DNA of 64,000 nucleotides from Basfia succiniciproducens (GCF_011455875.1 NZ_CP015031.1:1655405-1719404), one strand, 5' to 3'. Numbered from the stretch's first letter, positions 26,397 to 35,446 are shown. Made by a program: numbers and translations. The notes: generated by a model from the letters alone, not told the origin.

Positions 26397-27188
26397 ATGA
26401 ACGTTTTTGATAAAGCATTTTTACATAACAAATTTAAAGCAGCTGTGTTAGAGCATAAAACTCAAATTGGTTTCGGTTTGGTATCAGGTTCGGCTGTGAA
26501 TGCGGAAATTGTGGCGGGTTCGGGGTATGATTTCATCTGGATTGACGGCGAACACGGTCCGAATACGGTAACAACGATTATTGATCAAGCTCGTGCAATT
26601 GCACCTTATGGTAGCCACGTTATTGTTCGTCCGTTAGAAGCAGATCGTGCCTTGATTAAACAGCTTTTAGATGCAGGTATTCAATCTATTATTGCCCCTA
26701 TGGTAGAAAGCGGTGAGCAAGCAGAATATATTGCACAATCAATGTATTACCCTGCTCGTGGTAAACGTGGTTTTGGTGCGCCGGCGGTGCGTGCTGGTCG
26801 TTGGGGGCGATTACCTGAATATATCAAACACGCTGAAGATGAACTGTTCTTAGCAGTACAAATCGAAAGCAAAAAAGGCGTGGAAAACCTGAAAGACATC
26901 GTCACCACTGACGGCGTAGATGCCGTTTTCTTAGGCCCTGCGGATTTAGCGGTAGATATGGGATACTTCGGTGATTTTTCAGGTGAAGAAATGCAAGCAA
27001 CCATTGAAAAATTGATCAAATATGTTAGAGCATTAGGTAAACCTGTGGGTACAATCGCTGGCTCACCAGAAGAAGCAAAACGTTATATTGACTGGGGCGC
27101 AAGTTTCGTTGTGGTGGGTGCGGATACGGTATTCTTAGCTCATATGGCAGACAGTGTTTTAGGTGCTTGTCGTTCTATTGTTAAATAA
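26397..27188 (+). CDS. HpcH/HpaI aldolase family protein
   Basis: A 263-residue class II pyruvate-type aldolase. Family motifs: WIDGEHGPN (about 50-57), IVRPLEAD, the metal-binding Glu in AVQIESKKG (about 160), and VFLGPADLAVDMG (about 183-195). HpcH/HpaI enzymes cleave 4-hydroxy-2-oxo acids into pyruvate and an aldehyde. Here it is not beside aromatic degradation genes, so the physiological substrate is uncertain; generation or removal of a reactive aldehyde would fit the surrounding genes. It is probably co-transcribed with the ferritin-like gene. Confidence 0.9.
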   Translation: MNVFDKAFLHNKFKAAVLEHKTQIGFGLVSGSAVNAEIVAGSGYDFIWIDGEHGPNTVTTIIDQARAIAPYGSHVIVRPLEADRALIKQLLDAGIQSIIAPMVESGEQAEYIAQSMYYPARGKRGFGAPAVRAGRWGRLPEYIKHAEDELFLAVQIESKKGVENLKDIVTTDGVDAVFLGPADLAVDMGYFGDFSGEEMQATIEKLIKYVRALGKPVGTIAGSPEEAKRYIDWGASFVVVGADTVFLAHMADSVLGACRSIVK

Positions 27189-27214
27189 TTTTATTTAACG
27201 TAATAAAGGAAATA

Positions 27215-27655
27215 ATGATGCAACCCATTGACCAATTTATCGCACAATATATTCCTGCGGCTCAGGCATTAAATCTGCGTGTTGTGGAAAGTAGCCCGCA
27301 ACGTGTTGTGATTAAAGCACCCTTTGAGTGCAACAGCAATCATCATCACACGATGTTTGGTGGAAGTCAGGCGTTATTAGCAACATTAAATGCGTGGTCA
27401 TTGGTTTATCTTAATTTCCCTGAAGCAAACGGCAATATTGTGATCCGCAGTAGTCAAATTCGCTATTTGAAGCCTGCGCCGAGCGATGTTATTGCAGTAA
27501 GCATTTGCCCTGATAGTTTAGAAATGAATTTAGCGCAGCAAATGCTGACCAAAAAAGGTAAAGCAAAAATGACCATTCAATGCCAACTTTATTGTGATGA
27601 TATTATTGTCAGCAAATGGACGGGTGAATTTGTTTTATCTCGAGAACTCTTTTAA
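27215..27655 (+). CDS. Hotdog-fold putative thioesterase (YiiD C-terminal type)
   Basis: A 146-residue protein of the putative thioesterase family represented by the C-terminal domain of YiiD. The segment HHHTMFGGSQALLATLN (about 44-60) resembles the catalytic region of hotdog thioesterases and IRYLKPAPSDV the following strand. It would hydrolyse an acyl-CoA or similar thioester; the substrate is unknown. AAGGAAATA precedes two tandem ATGs, and the second (27218) could equally be the start. It lies 26 bp after the aldolase gene. Confidence 0.82.
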   Translation: MMQPIDQFIAQYIPAAQALNLRVVESSPQRVVIKAPFECNSNHHHTMFGGSQALLATLNAWSLVYLNFPEANGNIVIRSSQIRYLKPAPSDVIAVSICPDSLEMNLAQQMLTKKGKAKMTIQCQLYCDDIIVSKWTGEFVLSRELF

Positions 27656-27696
27656 ACAGTCTTAGGTGACTCTTTTTAACTCAATAGGAGCAAATT

Positions 27697-28128
27697 ATGA
27701 AAATTTTTTACCATACATCAGCAACAGCAACTGGCGGTCGTGACGGACATACTCGTGTCGATGACGGTTCAATCGGTTTCGATTTAGTCGGCTTTCAAAA
27801 TGAAAGCGGCAAAGTAGGCACCAACCCTGAACAGCTTTTTGCAATGGGTTATGCGGCTTGTTTTGATAGCGCAATGAACCACGTTGCACCGACATTAAAT
27901 TTGAAACCGACCAAATCCAGCACCACTGTTGGCGTAGGTATTGGTCAGAAACCCGACGGCGCATTTGGTCTGGATTTGGACATTACCATCACCGTAGAGG
28001 GGTTGAGCTTGGAAGAAGCCAAAACCTTAATCAACAAAGCCCACGAAGTTTGCCCATATTCAAATGCAACTCGTGGCAACGTTGATGTGCGTTTACACGT
28101 GAATGTTATTCAGTCTTTTGATCTGTAA
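27697..28128 (+). CDS. ohr: Organic hydroperoxide resistance protein (Ohr/OsmC)
   Basis: A 143-residue Ohr-type thiol peroxidase, the usual length. It shows the two catalytic cysteines in MGYAACFDSAM (about residue 52) and HEVCPYSNATRGN (about 117) and the Arg/Glu network around GRDGHTRVDDG and NPEQLFAMG. It reduces organic hydroperoxides to alcohols in the cytosol, recycled by lipoyl thiols. The MarR-type OhrR that often controls it is not adjacent; control by the divergent AraC at 24936 is possible. A neat terminator follows. Confidence 0.95.
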   Translation: MKIFYHTSATATGGRDGHTRVDDGSIGFDLVGFQNESGKVGTNPEQLFAMGYAACFDSAMNHVAPTLNLKPTKSSTTVGVGIGQKPDGAFGLDLDITITVEGLSLEEAKTLINKAHEVCPYSNATRGNVDVRLHVNVIQSFDL

Positions 28129-28135
28129 TTTATCG

Positions 28136-28158
28136 AACCCCACTTATGTGGGGTTTTT
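28136..28158 (+). terminator. Terminator after ohr
   Basis: AACCCCAC and GTGGGGTT form an 8-bp stem around TTAT, followed by T residues, just after the ohr stop and before the GST ribosome site. Confidence 0.88.
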
Positions 28159-28172
28159 AGATAGGAGAAACT

Positions 28173-28799
28173 ATGATTACCTTACATTATCTTAAACAGT
28201 CTTGTTCACACCGCATTGTCTGGCTACTGGAAGCACTTGGCTTGGATTATGAACTGAAAATCTACGATCGTGATCCACAAACCTTAATGGCTCCTGCAGA
28301 ACTGAAAGCTCAACATCCTCTCGGTAAAGCCCCTGTATTACAAGATGGTGATTTAGTAGTAGCGGAGGGTAATGCAATTATCCAACATTTACTCGACCGC
28401 TACGACGATGAAAATCGTTTCACGCCGGCACATAAAACGGGCGCTTATTCGAACTATGTTTATTGGTTGGCAGTATCCGCCTCTATGTTCAGCGCAAATT
28501 TCTTAGCATTACTCTCTACACGCAGCGATTTAGGTGATTTTGCTCAATATGCAACGGCACAAACGCCTCTGTTTTTCAACCACGTGGAACAAACTCTTGA
28601 AGGCAAACAATGGATTGTTGGCGAACAGCTTACCGGTGCGGACTTTGCCCTTAGCTTCCCGCTGCAATGGGGTTTCAACTATGTGAATAAAACGGATTAT
28701 CCGAATATCGTGCGTTATTTGGAACAGGTTGAAAATCATCCCGCCTACTTAAAAGCTAACGAAAAAACCGCAGGTGAATTGGATTTAAGCAAGTTCTAA
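28173..28799 (+). CDS. Glutathione S-transferase family protein
   Basis: A 208-residue protein: a thioredoxin-like N-terminal domain (MITLHYLKQSCSHRIVWLLE, with HPLGKAPVLQD and the glutathione-binding VAEGNAIIQHL) and an all-helical C-terminal domain (WIVGEQLTGADFALSF). It would conjugate glutathione to electrophiles. The Ser/Cys near residues 10-11 are candidate catalytic residues. The close distance to ohr suggests a joint role in peroxide and electrophile defence. A DUS-like hairpin terminates it. Confidence 0.93.
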   Translation: MITLHYLKQSCSHRIVWLLEALGLDYELKIYDRDPQTLMAPAELKAQHPLGKAPVLQDGDLVVAEGNAIIQHLLDRYDDENRFTPAHKTGAYSNYVYWLAVSASMFSANFLALLSTRSDLGDFAQYATAQTPLFFNHVEQTLEGKQWIVGEQLTGADFALSFPLQWGFNYVNKTDYPNIVRYLEQVENHPAYLKANEKTAGELDLSKF

Positions 28800-28833
28800 T
28801 TTGTAAAATTTAAATGCGATTTAACCGCTTTGA

Positions 28834-28866
28834 AATGCCGTTTGAAATTGAGTTACAGACGGCATT
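28834..28866 (+). terminator. DUS-like terminator after glutathione S-transferase
   Basis: The left arm ATGCCGTTTGAA (28835-28846) and the complement of the right arm ATGCCGTCTGTA (28854-28865) each match the Neisseria uptake sequence ATGCCGTCTGAA at 11 of 12 bases. The imperfect stem is followed by TTTTT. Confidence 0.8.
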
Positions 28867-28934
28867 TTTGCATTGAATGAGTAAGAGGTAGGTTTTTGCA
28901 AAAATTTTGCTATAAACGCTTGAACTATCGCAAA

Positions 28935-28994
28935 TTCCGCAAAACTCTTTTCCAAACTTTTGACTATTCTTCAACAATCCTAGCCTTTATAATA
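28935..28994 (+). promoter_or_regulatory. Conserved promoter element C, Old Yellow Enzyme gene
   Basis: A 60-bp block nearly identical to 20501-20560, with core ACTATTCTTCAACAAT and TATAAT at 28988-28993, 29 bp before the start codon. The third copy of the core is before the nitroreductase gene. Confidence 0.8.
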
Positions 28995-29022
28995 AGAAGA
29001 CTATTTTAGTTAGGAGCAAACT

Positions 29023-30165
29023 ATGAACGCTAAATTTTCCCCATTATTTCAAAGCTACACTTTAAACAATGGTGTAGAAATCAAAAACCGTTTGGTGGTC
29101 GCCCCGATGACTCACTTCGGTTCAAACCCGGATGGTACATTAGGCGAGAATGAACGTGAATTTATCTCAAATCGTGCTAACGATATGGGTATGTTTATTT
29201 TGGCAGCAACCTTGGTACAAGACGGCGGTAAAGCATTCCATGGTCAGCCGGAAGCGATTCACGCTTCACAATTAGCCAGCCTAAAAGAAACTGCCGACAT
29301 CATCAAAGCGCAAGGTGCGAAAGCGATTTTGCAGTTGCATCACGGCGGTAAACAAGCGGTAACCGAGCTGTTAAACGGTAAAGATAAAATCACTGCCAGC
29401 GATGATGAAGCAACCGGTACGCGTGCAGCAACGGTAGAAGAAATCCACTCGCTAATCAACGCTTTTGCTAACGCAGCAGATTTAGCCATTCAAGCGGGCT
29501 TCGATGGTGTAGAAATTCACGGGGCTAATAACTACTTAATCCAACAGTTCTACTCCGGTCATTCAAACCGTCGTACCGATGAATGGGGTGGCTCGCGCGA
29601 AAACCGTATGCGTTTCCCATTGGCGATTGTGGACGAAGTGTTAGCGGTGAAAGCGAAACATCAAGCGAATGATTTTATCGTGGGTTATCGCTTCTCGCCT
29701 GAAGAACCGGAAGAATTAGGTTTAACCATGGAAGATACCTTGGCTTTGATTGATACGTTGAAAGGAAAAGCATTGCAATACTTGCACATTTCATTGCACG
29801 AGTTCTTTAAAAAAGCGCGTCGTGGTGCGGATACTAATGCCTTCCGTATGCAGTTAGTACATGATCGCATCGGCGGAAAATTACCGTTAATTGGCGTAGG
29901 TAGCCTGTTCACCGCAGAACAAATTCTCGAAGCCTACAACACTGGCTGGGCGGAATTTATCGCTTTAGGTAAAACCGTCATGATCAACCCAACAATTGCC
30001 ACTTTGATCAAAGAAGGTAAAGAAAACGAAATCGTGACCACGCTCGATCCGGAAAAAGCTGACCAATATGGTATTAAAGGCATTTTATGGGATCTCTGCA
30101 AAAATGGCGGCGCTTGGTTACCACCATTAAAAGGCAAAGATGATTGGCATCCTGTGGATGTGTAG
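29023..30165 (+). CDS. Old Yellow Enzyme family NAD(P)H:flavin oxidoreductase (1)
   Basis: A 380-residue FMN enzyme with a TIM-barrel OYE fold. Visible motifs: KNRLVVAPMTHFGS (about 23-36), LQLHHGGKQA (about 105), FDGVEIHGANNYLIQQF (about 160-177, substrate-binding His/Asn), RTDEWGGSRENRMRF (about 184-198) and the FMN-phosphate region LIGVGSLFT. It would reduce activated alkenes, quinones or related electrophiles. It shares extensive similarity with the second OYE at 40664. Its promoter belongs to the three-gene set. AGGAGC precedes the ATG. Confidence 0.94.
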   Translation: MNAKFSPLFQSYTLNNGVEIKNRLVVAPMTHFGSNPDGTLGENEREFISNRANDMGMFILAATLVQDGGKAFHGQPEAIHASQLASLKETADIIKAQGAKAILQLHHGGKQAVTELLNGKDKITASDDEATGTRAATVEEIHSLINAFANAADLAIQAGFDGVEIHGANNYLIQQFYSGHSNRRTDEWGGSRENRMRFPLAIVDEVLAVKAKHQANDFIVGYRFSPEEPEELGLTMEDTLALIDTLKGKALQYLHISLHEFFKKARRGADTNAFRMQLVHDRIGGKLPLIGVGSLFTAEQILEAYNTGWAEFIALGKTVMINPTIATLIKEGKENEIVTTLDPEKADQYGIKGILWDLCKNGGAWLPPLKGKDDWHPVDV

Positions 30166-30186
30166 TTTAAGTTATAGATAAAAAAT

Positions 30187-30219
30187 ACCGTCTGAACGAT
30201 CTGATCGTTTTCAGACGGT
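30187..30219. terminator. DUS-like terminator between convergent genes
   Basis: ACCGTCTGAA pairs with TTCAGACGGT, with an inner CGAT/ATCG pair, then TTTTTT. The 12-mer ATACCGTCTGAA (30185-30196) is 11 of 12 with the Neisseria uptake sequence. Confidence 0.88.
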
Positions 30220-30230
30220 TTTTTATCAAT

Positions 30231-30803
30231 TTAATCCTGCCCCGGTCCGTGGTCAAACTTCGTCCCTTTACCCATTGCATAGAATTGACCGCCGGCCACA
30301 TAATGCACGGTGCGTAATTCGTCCGGTGCGGTATCAAACGTCCAATGTCTGCCATCAAATACTCGGTCGTCCGCCCATGCCGCTACGATTTCGCCCATAA
30401 AGGAATCATAGTTCTGTTCTTGCTGTGGGTTTGGAATCACTTGGCACAACAAGTAACCCGCACTGCCTTCTACCATCGGAATATCAACACCTTCCTGATA
30501 AAACAGAGGCAGATTATCCAGCTTATTCGGCATGGTATGTTTACTGTGTTCGCCTACGTATAACACCGTTTCCATTTGCTGTACCGTAGGGATATGCACC
30601 ACAAAATAGCCGTTTTGCTCCACCAATTTACGTGTGTAGGCTTGTGTGCCGATGTAAGCAATGATTTTGTTCGGTCCACCCAAACCGACCCACGCTGCCG
30701 CCATTACGTCCGCATCGCCGTCGTGTTTGGCGGAAAGCATGGTGGTTGAACCTAATTGCACTAAGCGATAGGCTTTTGAAATTTCTACTGATTTAATTGT
30801 CAT
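30231..30803 (-). CDS. Flavin reductase family protein (FMN-binding split barrel) 1
   Basis: A 190-residue protein of the flavin reductase-like split-barrel family: STTMLSAKHDGDADVMAAAWV is the typical N-terminal flavin-binding block (about residues 18-40), with YTRKLVEQNGYFVVHIP following and GEIVAAW later. These proteins bind FMN and reduce it with NAD(P)H or act as related oxidoreductases. It lies 9 bp downstream of a second family member (30813-31388), so both are one operon. Confidence 0.88.
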   Translation of the reverse strand: MTIKSVEISKAYRLVQLGSTTMLSAKHDGDADVMAAAWVGLGGPNKIIAYIGTQAYTRKLVEQNGYFVVHIPTVQQMETVLYVGEHSKHTMPNKLDNLPLFYQEGVDIPMVEGSAGYLLCQVIPNPQQEQNYDSFMGEIVAAWADDRVFDGRHWTFDTAPDELRTVHYVAGGQFYAMGKGTKFDHGPGQD

Positions 30804-30812
30804 TTTTGTTCC

Positions 30813-31388
30813 TTATGAATTTAAAATACTTTGCCCAATGCTCCACGCATCGCCCACGCGTTCGCCCAGTGTGAAATAACCACGACTGAACGAGTCAAAG
30901 AAAATCATACCCAATTTGCTCGCGTCCACTTTGCCTTGCGCGTCCAGCACCGATTCATCAACCGAGACATTTTTCACGCGCCCAATAATCGTATGGATAT
31001 GTTCTTGATACAAAATTTCCACCAATTCGCACTCAATTACCAATGTACTGCCGTCAATAATTGGGGCATTGACATATTTCGCTTTGTGCGCAGTTAAGCC
31101 TGATTTTTCAAATTTATCAGGATATTGGAAACCTGAATAAGTACCGAAAAAATCCGCATACGGCATCAATTTTTCAGTCGCCAACGTGACGGTAAACGCT
31201 TTCATCTTTTCAATATTCAAGTGCGTTTTTTTGTTGGTGTTAATGTTCAAATTGATGTAGCCACCGTGATTTAATGCACCCCAATGCGAATTCATAAAAT
31301 TCACTCTGCCATCTTCATCATAAGTGCCGATCATAAAAAGCGGTGTTGGGTGTCCGTAGCCAAATTCTCTTGCTGTTAAATCTTTCAT
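30813..31388 (-). CDS. Flavin reductase family protein (FMN-binding split barrel) 2
   Basis: A 191-residue flavin reductase-like protein with the N-terminal PTPLFMIGTYDEDGRVNFM block and later GRVKNVSVDES and LGMIFFDSFSRGYF. It shares the fold of, but is clearly different in sequence from, the downstream family member, so the two are not a recent tandem duplication. Together they may form a heteromeric enzyme or supply reduced flavin. The promoter lies in the 31389-31496 gap, which contains several ATTGC/GCAAT elements. Confidence 0.86.
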   Translation of the reverse strand: MKDLTAREFGYGHPTPLFMIGTYDEDGRVNFMNSHWGALNHGGYINLNINTNKKTHLNIEKMKAFTVTLATEKLMPYADFFGTYSGFQYPDKFEKSGLTAHKAKYVNAPIIDGSTLVIECELVEILYQEHIHTIIGRVKNVSVDESVLDAQGKVDASKLGMIFFDSFSRGYFTLGERVGDAWSIGQSILNS

Positions 31389-31496
31389 TTTTAACCCCTA
31401 TTGATTGAATGGCGAGATTATAAAACTAGCATTGTTGCTTGCTAATCGCTAAAACAACAAATCAGAATTGCATAATTAGCAATAATAATTCAAAGA

Positions 31497-31529
31497 TTCA
31501 GGCTGCCTAAACAATTCAGGCAGCCTGAA
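31497..31529. repeat. Perfect inverted pair of Neisseriaceae uptake sequence AGGCAGCCTGAA
   Basis: TTCAGGCTGCCT (31497-31508) and AGGCAGCCTGAA (31518-31529) are perfect complements with a 9-base loop. The 12-mer equals the uptake dialect reported for Kingella-type Neisseriaceae (AG-kingDUS). It sits 8 bp after the quinone reductase stop on the minus strand and probably acts as its terminator. Confidence 0.92.
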
Positions 31530-31537
31530 AACACAAA

Positions 31538-32053
31538 TTATGCTGATAATACAGCTTGATAACGCGGTACTTGTGCAGCAATTTCATCATCGCTGATATT
31601 CAAGCAATTACCCGTTACAAACATTTTGCCGTAATTCATACCCAAATAGCTGGCAATCGTTTCATACGCCACCAAAAATTCTGCTACGGTGTGTCCTGCT
31701 AAACCGTCTTTTTGATAAAACTCTTCGCCACCGCCTGTGGTTACGGCAAGCATTAATTCTTTGCCTTTTAAGGCTTGTTTGTCGCCATACGCCCAGCCAT
31801 AAGCCAATACATCATCCAGCCATTGTTTCAGCAGAGCGGGTGAGCTGTACCAATACATTGGGAATTGCAATACGATACGGTCGGCTTTTTCCAACACCGC
31901 TTGTTCGGCGGTCGCGTCGATTTTGCCGTCGGGATAAAGGTCATACAGATAGCGCACTTTTACGCCCGCCACGTCTGCCGCGCCTTTTGCCAAGGCGGCG
32001 TTCACGCGGGATTGTTTGATATTCGGATGAACGACTAATACGGTAGTTTTCAT
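31538..32053 (-). CDS. Flavodoxin-like NAD(P)H:quinone oxidoreductase (KefF/MdaB type)
   Basis: A 171-residue flavoprotein with a flavodoxin-like fold: VLVVHPNIKQSRVN (about 5-18, FMN/FAD phosphate loop), FPMYWYSSPALLKQWLDDV (about 64-82) and TTGGGEEFYQKDG (about 109-121). These enzymes perform two-electron reduction of quinones, avoiding radical formation. It starts 15 bp after the aldo/keto reductase gene and is co-transcribed with it. Uptake-type DNA of Neisseriaceae terminates the operon. Confidence 0.92.
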   Translation of the reverse strand: MKTTVLVVHPNIKQSRVNAALAKGAADVAGVKVRYLYDLYPDGKIDATAEQAVLEKADRIVLQFPMYWYSSPALLKQWLDDVLAYGWAYGDKQALKGKELMLAVTTGGGEEFYQKDGLAGHTVAEFLVAYETIASYLGMNYGKMFVTGNCLNISDDEIAAQVPRYQAVLSA

Positions 32054-32068
32054 GTTTGAATTCCTTAA

Positions 32069-33034
<966 letters not shown>

Positions 33035-33141
33035 CGTAATCTCCTTACGCTTCGTGTTCTGAATAGACGGATTATAACGCTGGCTTCATTGCAGATTAAT
33101 CGTTAAAATCACAAGACAGTATTGCTAATTTCACAATAATT

Positions 33142-34035
33142 ATGAACAAACTTGACGCCCTCAAATTCTTTATCACCGCCGCAGAAACCCTGAATTTTCG
33201 TGAAGCGGCGGTAAAACTCGCCATTTCACCATCGGTGGTCACGCGCACCATTGCCGAGCTGGAAAACCAACTCGGCGAACCGCTGTTTAAACGCAACACC
33301 CGCTCGATTACGCTAACCAGCTTCGGCGAACTGTTTTTGCCCAAAGCCAAACGCCTGCTGGAAGATTCCGACGCCCTGTTTCAGACGGCAAAAGACGATA
33401 ACGAGATGAAAGGCGTTGTGCGGATTACCTTGTTCCGCTTGCCCAATCACGAGCAAATTTTGTACGAATTACTGACCGCACTTCGCCCTTATCCCGAGCT
33501 GTTTATCGATTGGCGCTTGGATATGATGCGGCTTGATACCGTTGAGCACCGCATTGACATCGGCATTCGTGTCGGGCGCGAACCCAATCCGAATTTCATC
33601 ATCAAGCCGATTGCCAAGGTTCAGCATATCTTCGTCGCCGCTCCCGATTTGCTGGAACGCTTGGGCGCACCGAAAGATTTTGAAGACCTGCGCCAACGCT
33701 ATCCGTTCAGCGGCTTAATCAATCCTGAAACCGGCAAAGTGTGGGAATTTATGCTCGACGGCGTGAATACTTTTCTGCCCCGCCATCTCGAATTTTTCAG
33801 CACCGACCCCGACACGCAAATTCAGGCGGCACTGGCGGGAAGAGCGGTGGTACAAGCCAGCGATTTAGCCTGTAAGGAATATTTGGCAAACGGCAGATTG
33901 GTCAAAGTCTTGCCCCAAATTCAGCAGGAAAAATGGCAACTTTATCTGTACCGCCCTTATCAAACGATTACCCCAAAACGGGTGATGAAGGTGTTTGAGG
34001 TGTTGGAAGGGGTTTTACGGAAATATCTTGGATAA
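33142..34035 (+). CDS. LysR-family regulator of the divergent reductase operon
   Basis: A 297-residue LysR protein with helix-turn-helix at about 5-62 (EAAVKLAISPSVVTRTIAEL) and a substrate-binding domain. It is a close paralogue of the regulators at 3772 and 51683. The 107-bp divergent gap carries TATTGCTAATTTCACAATAA, a candidate site. A Neisseria uptake decamer (GCCGTCTGAA, minus strand 33380-33389) and a Haemophilus-type signal (33475-33483) are both embedded in the coding sequence, and a perfect Neisseriaceae uptake pair terminates it. Confidence 0.93.
   Translation: MNKLDALKFFITAAETLNFREAAVKLAISPSVVTRTIAELENQLGEPLFKRNTRSITLTSFGELFLPKAKRLLEDSDALFQTAKDDNEMKGVVRITLFRLPNHEQILYELLTALRPYPELFIDWRLDMMRLDTVEHRIDIGIRVGREPNPNFIIKPIAKVQHIFVAAPDLLERLGAPKDFEDLRQRYPFSGLINPETGKVWEFMLDGVNTFLPRHLEFFSTDPDTQIQAALAGRAVVQASDLACKEYLANGRLVKVLPQIQQEKWQLYLYRPYQTITPKRVMKVFEVLEGVLRKYLG
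33380..33391 (-). repeat. Neisseria uptake sequence inside LysR gene
   Basis: On the minus strand the bases read TTGCCGTCTGAA: the 10-base core GCCGTCTGAA is exact and 11 of 12 bases match ATGCCGTCTGAA. Confidence 0.75.
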
Positions 34036-34038
34036 AAA

Positions 34039-34072
34039 TGCCTGTCTGAAGTTTTGTGCTTTCAGACAGGCA
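34039..34072 (+). terminator. Terminator formed by a perfect pair of TGCCTGTCTGAA
   Basis: TGCCTGTCTGAA (34039-34050) and its exact complement TTCAGACAGGCA (34061-34072) form a 12-bp stem with a 10-base loop and a trailing T run, 4 bases after the LysR stop. The 12-mer equals the Neisseriaceae dialect described for Neisseria wadsworthii (TG-wadDUS). Confidence 0.92.
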
Positions 34073-34096
34073 TTTTTATACCCCCACGATTGACAA

Positions 34097-34146
34097 AGTC
34101 CAAAATTAGACTAAAATACCGCTTTCATTTAGTCCAATATTAGACC
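34097..34146. promoter_or_regulatory. Pair of palindromic operators before the MarR gene
   Basis: AGTCCAAAATTAGACT (34097-34112) and AGTCCAATATTAGACC (34131-34146) are near-palindromic 16-mers 34 bp apart, directly before the marR-like start at 34155. The shape and position suit autorepression by the MarR protein. Confidence 0.8.
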
Positions 34147-34154
34147 TTAATACC

Positions 34155-34592
34155 ATGCAAAACCATATCACTTCCATTGATTTATTAGCCGAAACCATGA
34201 TGCAGTCGCTTCAGATTTACATGAAGTACGCAAGAAAAATGGGCTTGGCGGAGAACGAATATGTCGTGCTGTATTCCGTTTATCACCATCAGGGCTGTTC
34301 GCAGAAAGACATTGTGGCGGATTGGGAATTGCCGAAGCAGACGGTGTCGTTTGTGTGCAAACAGCTTGTTGAACGCGGCTGGTTGGCGTTTGTGCCCGAC
34401 CCGAATGACAAGCGCGGTAAGTTGATGAATTTGACCGCAGACGGTTTTGCCGTGATTGCGCCGATTATTGAAGCGCAAACGGCGGCGGAGCAACAAAGTG
34501 CGGTCGAATTCGGCGAAGAAAAACTGGCGACCTTGGTGCAGGATTTAATCCGCTTAAACAAAGTCTTAAGCAAAAATTTAGGGGTGGAATAA
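34155..34592 (+). CDS. MarR-family transcriptional regulator
   Basis: A 145-residue MarR protein: winged helix-turn-helix with GCSQKDIVADWELPKQTVSFVCKQL (in part; about 52-76) and the wing FVPDPNDKRGKLMNLT. It probably represses its own operon through the two operator palindromes just upstream. The stop overlaps the start of the next gene (TAATG), so the transport-like membrane protein is coupled to it. A Haemophilus-type uptake signal lies near the 3' end (34496-34504). Confidence 0.93.
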   Translation: MQNHITSIDLLAETMMQSLQIYMKYARKMGLAENEYVVLYSVYHHQGCSQKDIVADWELPKQTVSFVCKQLVERGWLAFVPDPNDKRGKLMNLTADGFAVIAPIIEAQTAAEQQSAVEFGEEKLATLVQDLIRLNKVLSKNLGVE

Positions 34593-35446
34593 TGCAGACA
34601 TCCAATGCCTTGGGCAACTTAAAATCCATCGCTAAAAACAACAAAAAACGCCTTGCCGGCACTTTTGGTTTAGTGGCGGCGGAAAACGTTTTATTTTTGA
34701 CCTATCCCGTATTCGGCAGTTTCGCGGTTAATGCGATGATGAGCGGCGATGTGTGGACATCGCTTTCTTATTCATTGTTGGTGCTGGTTATCTGGAGTAT
34801 CGGCGCCATGCGCCGCGCGGTGGATACCCGCGCATTCGCCCGAATTTATGCGGAACTTGCCGTGCCGGTGGTGGCAAGCCAGCGTGCGAAAGGCTTGGAT
34901 ACCTCTTCCGTTACCGCACGCGTTGCGCTATCCCGCCAGTTTGTGGATTTCTTCGAGCAGCATTTGCCGATTTTGATGATGTCCGCTTTTCAGATTATCG
35001 GCTCGGCGCTGATGTTGCTGATTCTGGAATTCTGGGCAGGGGTTACCGCTTGTGCGATTTTGGCGTTCTTCGCCTTTTTAATGCCGAAATACGCCAAAAC
35101 CAATGATTTGCTCTACCTCAAACTCAACAACCGTTTGGAAAAAGAAGTGGACGTCATCGAGCGCAACAACGGCTACCAGCTCAACAAACACTACGGCTGG
35201 CTGGCAAAACTGCGTATCCGCATTTCCAATCGTGAAGCGGCGGGTTATTTGTGGATTGGCGTGGCGATGGCGCTGCTGTTCGGCGTCACCGTGGTGCAAA
35301 TCGCCACCACCCAAGGCGTAAAAGCCGGGCATATTTATGCGGTGATTACCTACTTATGGCAATTTGCCATGAGCCTGGACGATATGCCGCGATTGCTGGA
35401 GGAGTTTTCCAATTTGAAAGATATTGGCAAGCGGGTGGAGGTTTAA
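34592..35446 (+). CDS. ABC-transporter-type six-helix membrane domain protein lacking an ATPase
   Basis: A 284-residue membrane protein resembling the transmembrane half of an ABC exporter: about six hydrophobic segments (for example residues about 27-45, 58-75, 130-170, 225-245) and the intracellular-loop-like RNNGYQLNKHYGWLAKLRIR. No Walker motifs are present and the downstream gene is not an ATPase, so it is either a stand-alone protein of this family or depends on an ATPase elsewhere. Control by MarR suggests a role in toxic-compound export. It overlaps the marR stop by one base. Confidence 0.8.
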   Translation: MQTSNALGNLKSIAKNNKKRLAGTFGLVAAENVLFLTYPVFGSFAVNAMMSGDVWTSLSYSLLVLVIWSIGAMRRAVDTRAFARIYAELAVPVVASQRAKGLDTSSVTARVALSRQFVDFFEQHLPILMMSAFQIIGSALMLLILEFWAGVTACAILAFFAFLMPKYAKTNDLLYLKLNNRLEKEVDVIERNNGYQLNKHYGWLAKLRIRISNREAAGYLWIGVAMALLFGVTVVQIATTQGVKAGHIYAVITYLWQFAMSLDDMPRLLEEFSNLKDIGKRVEV

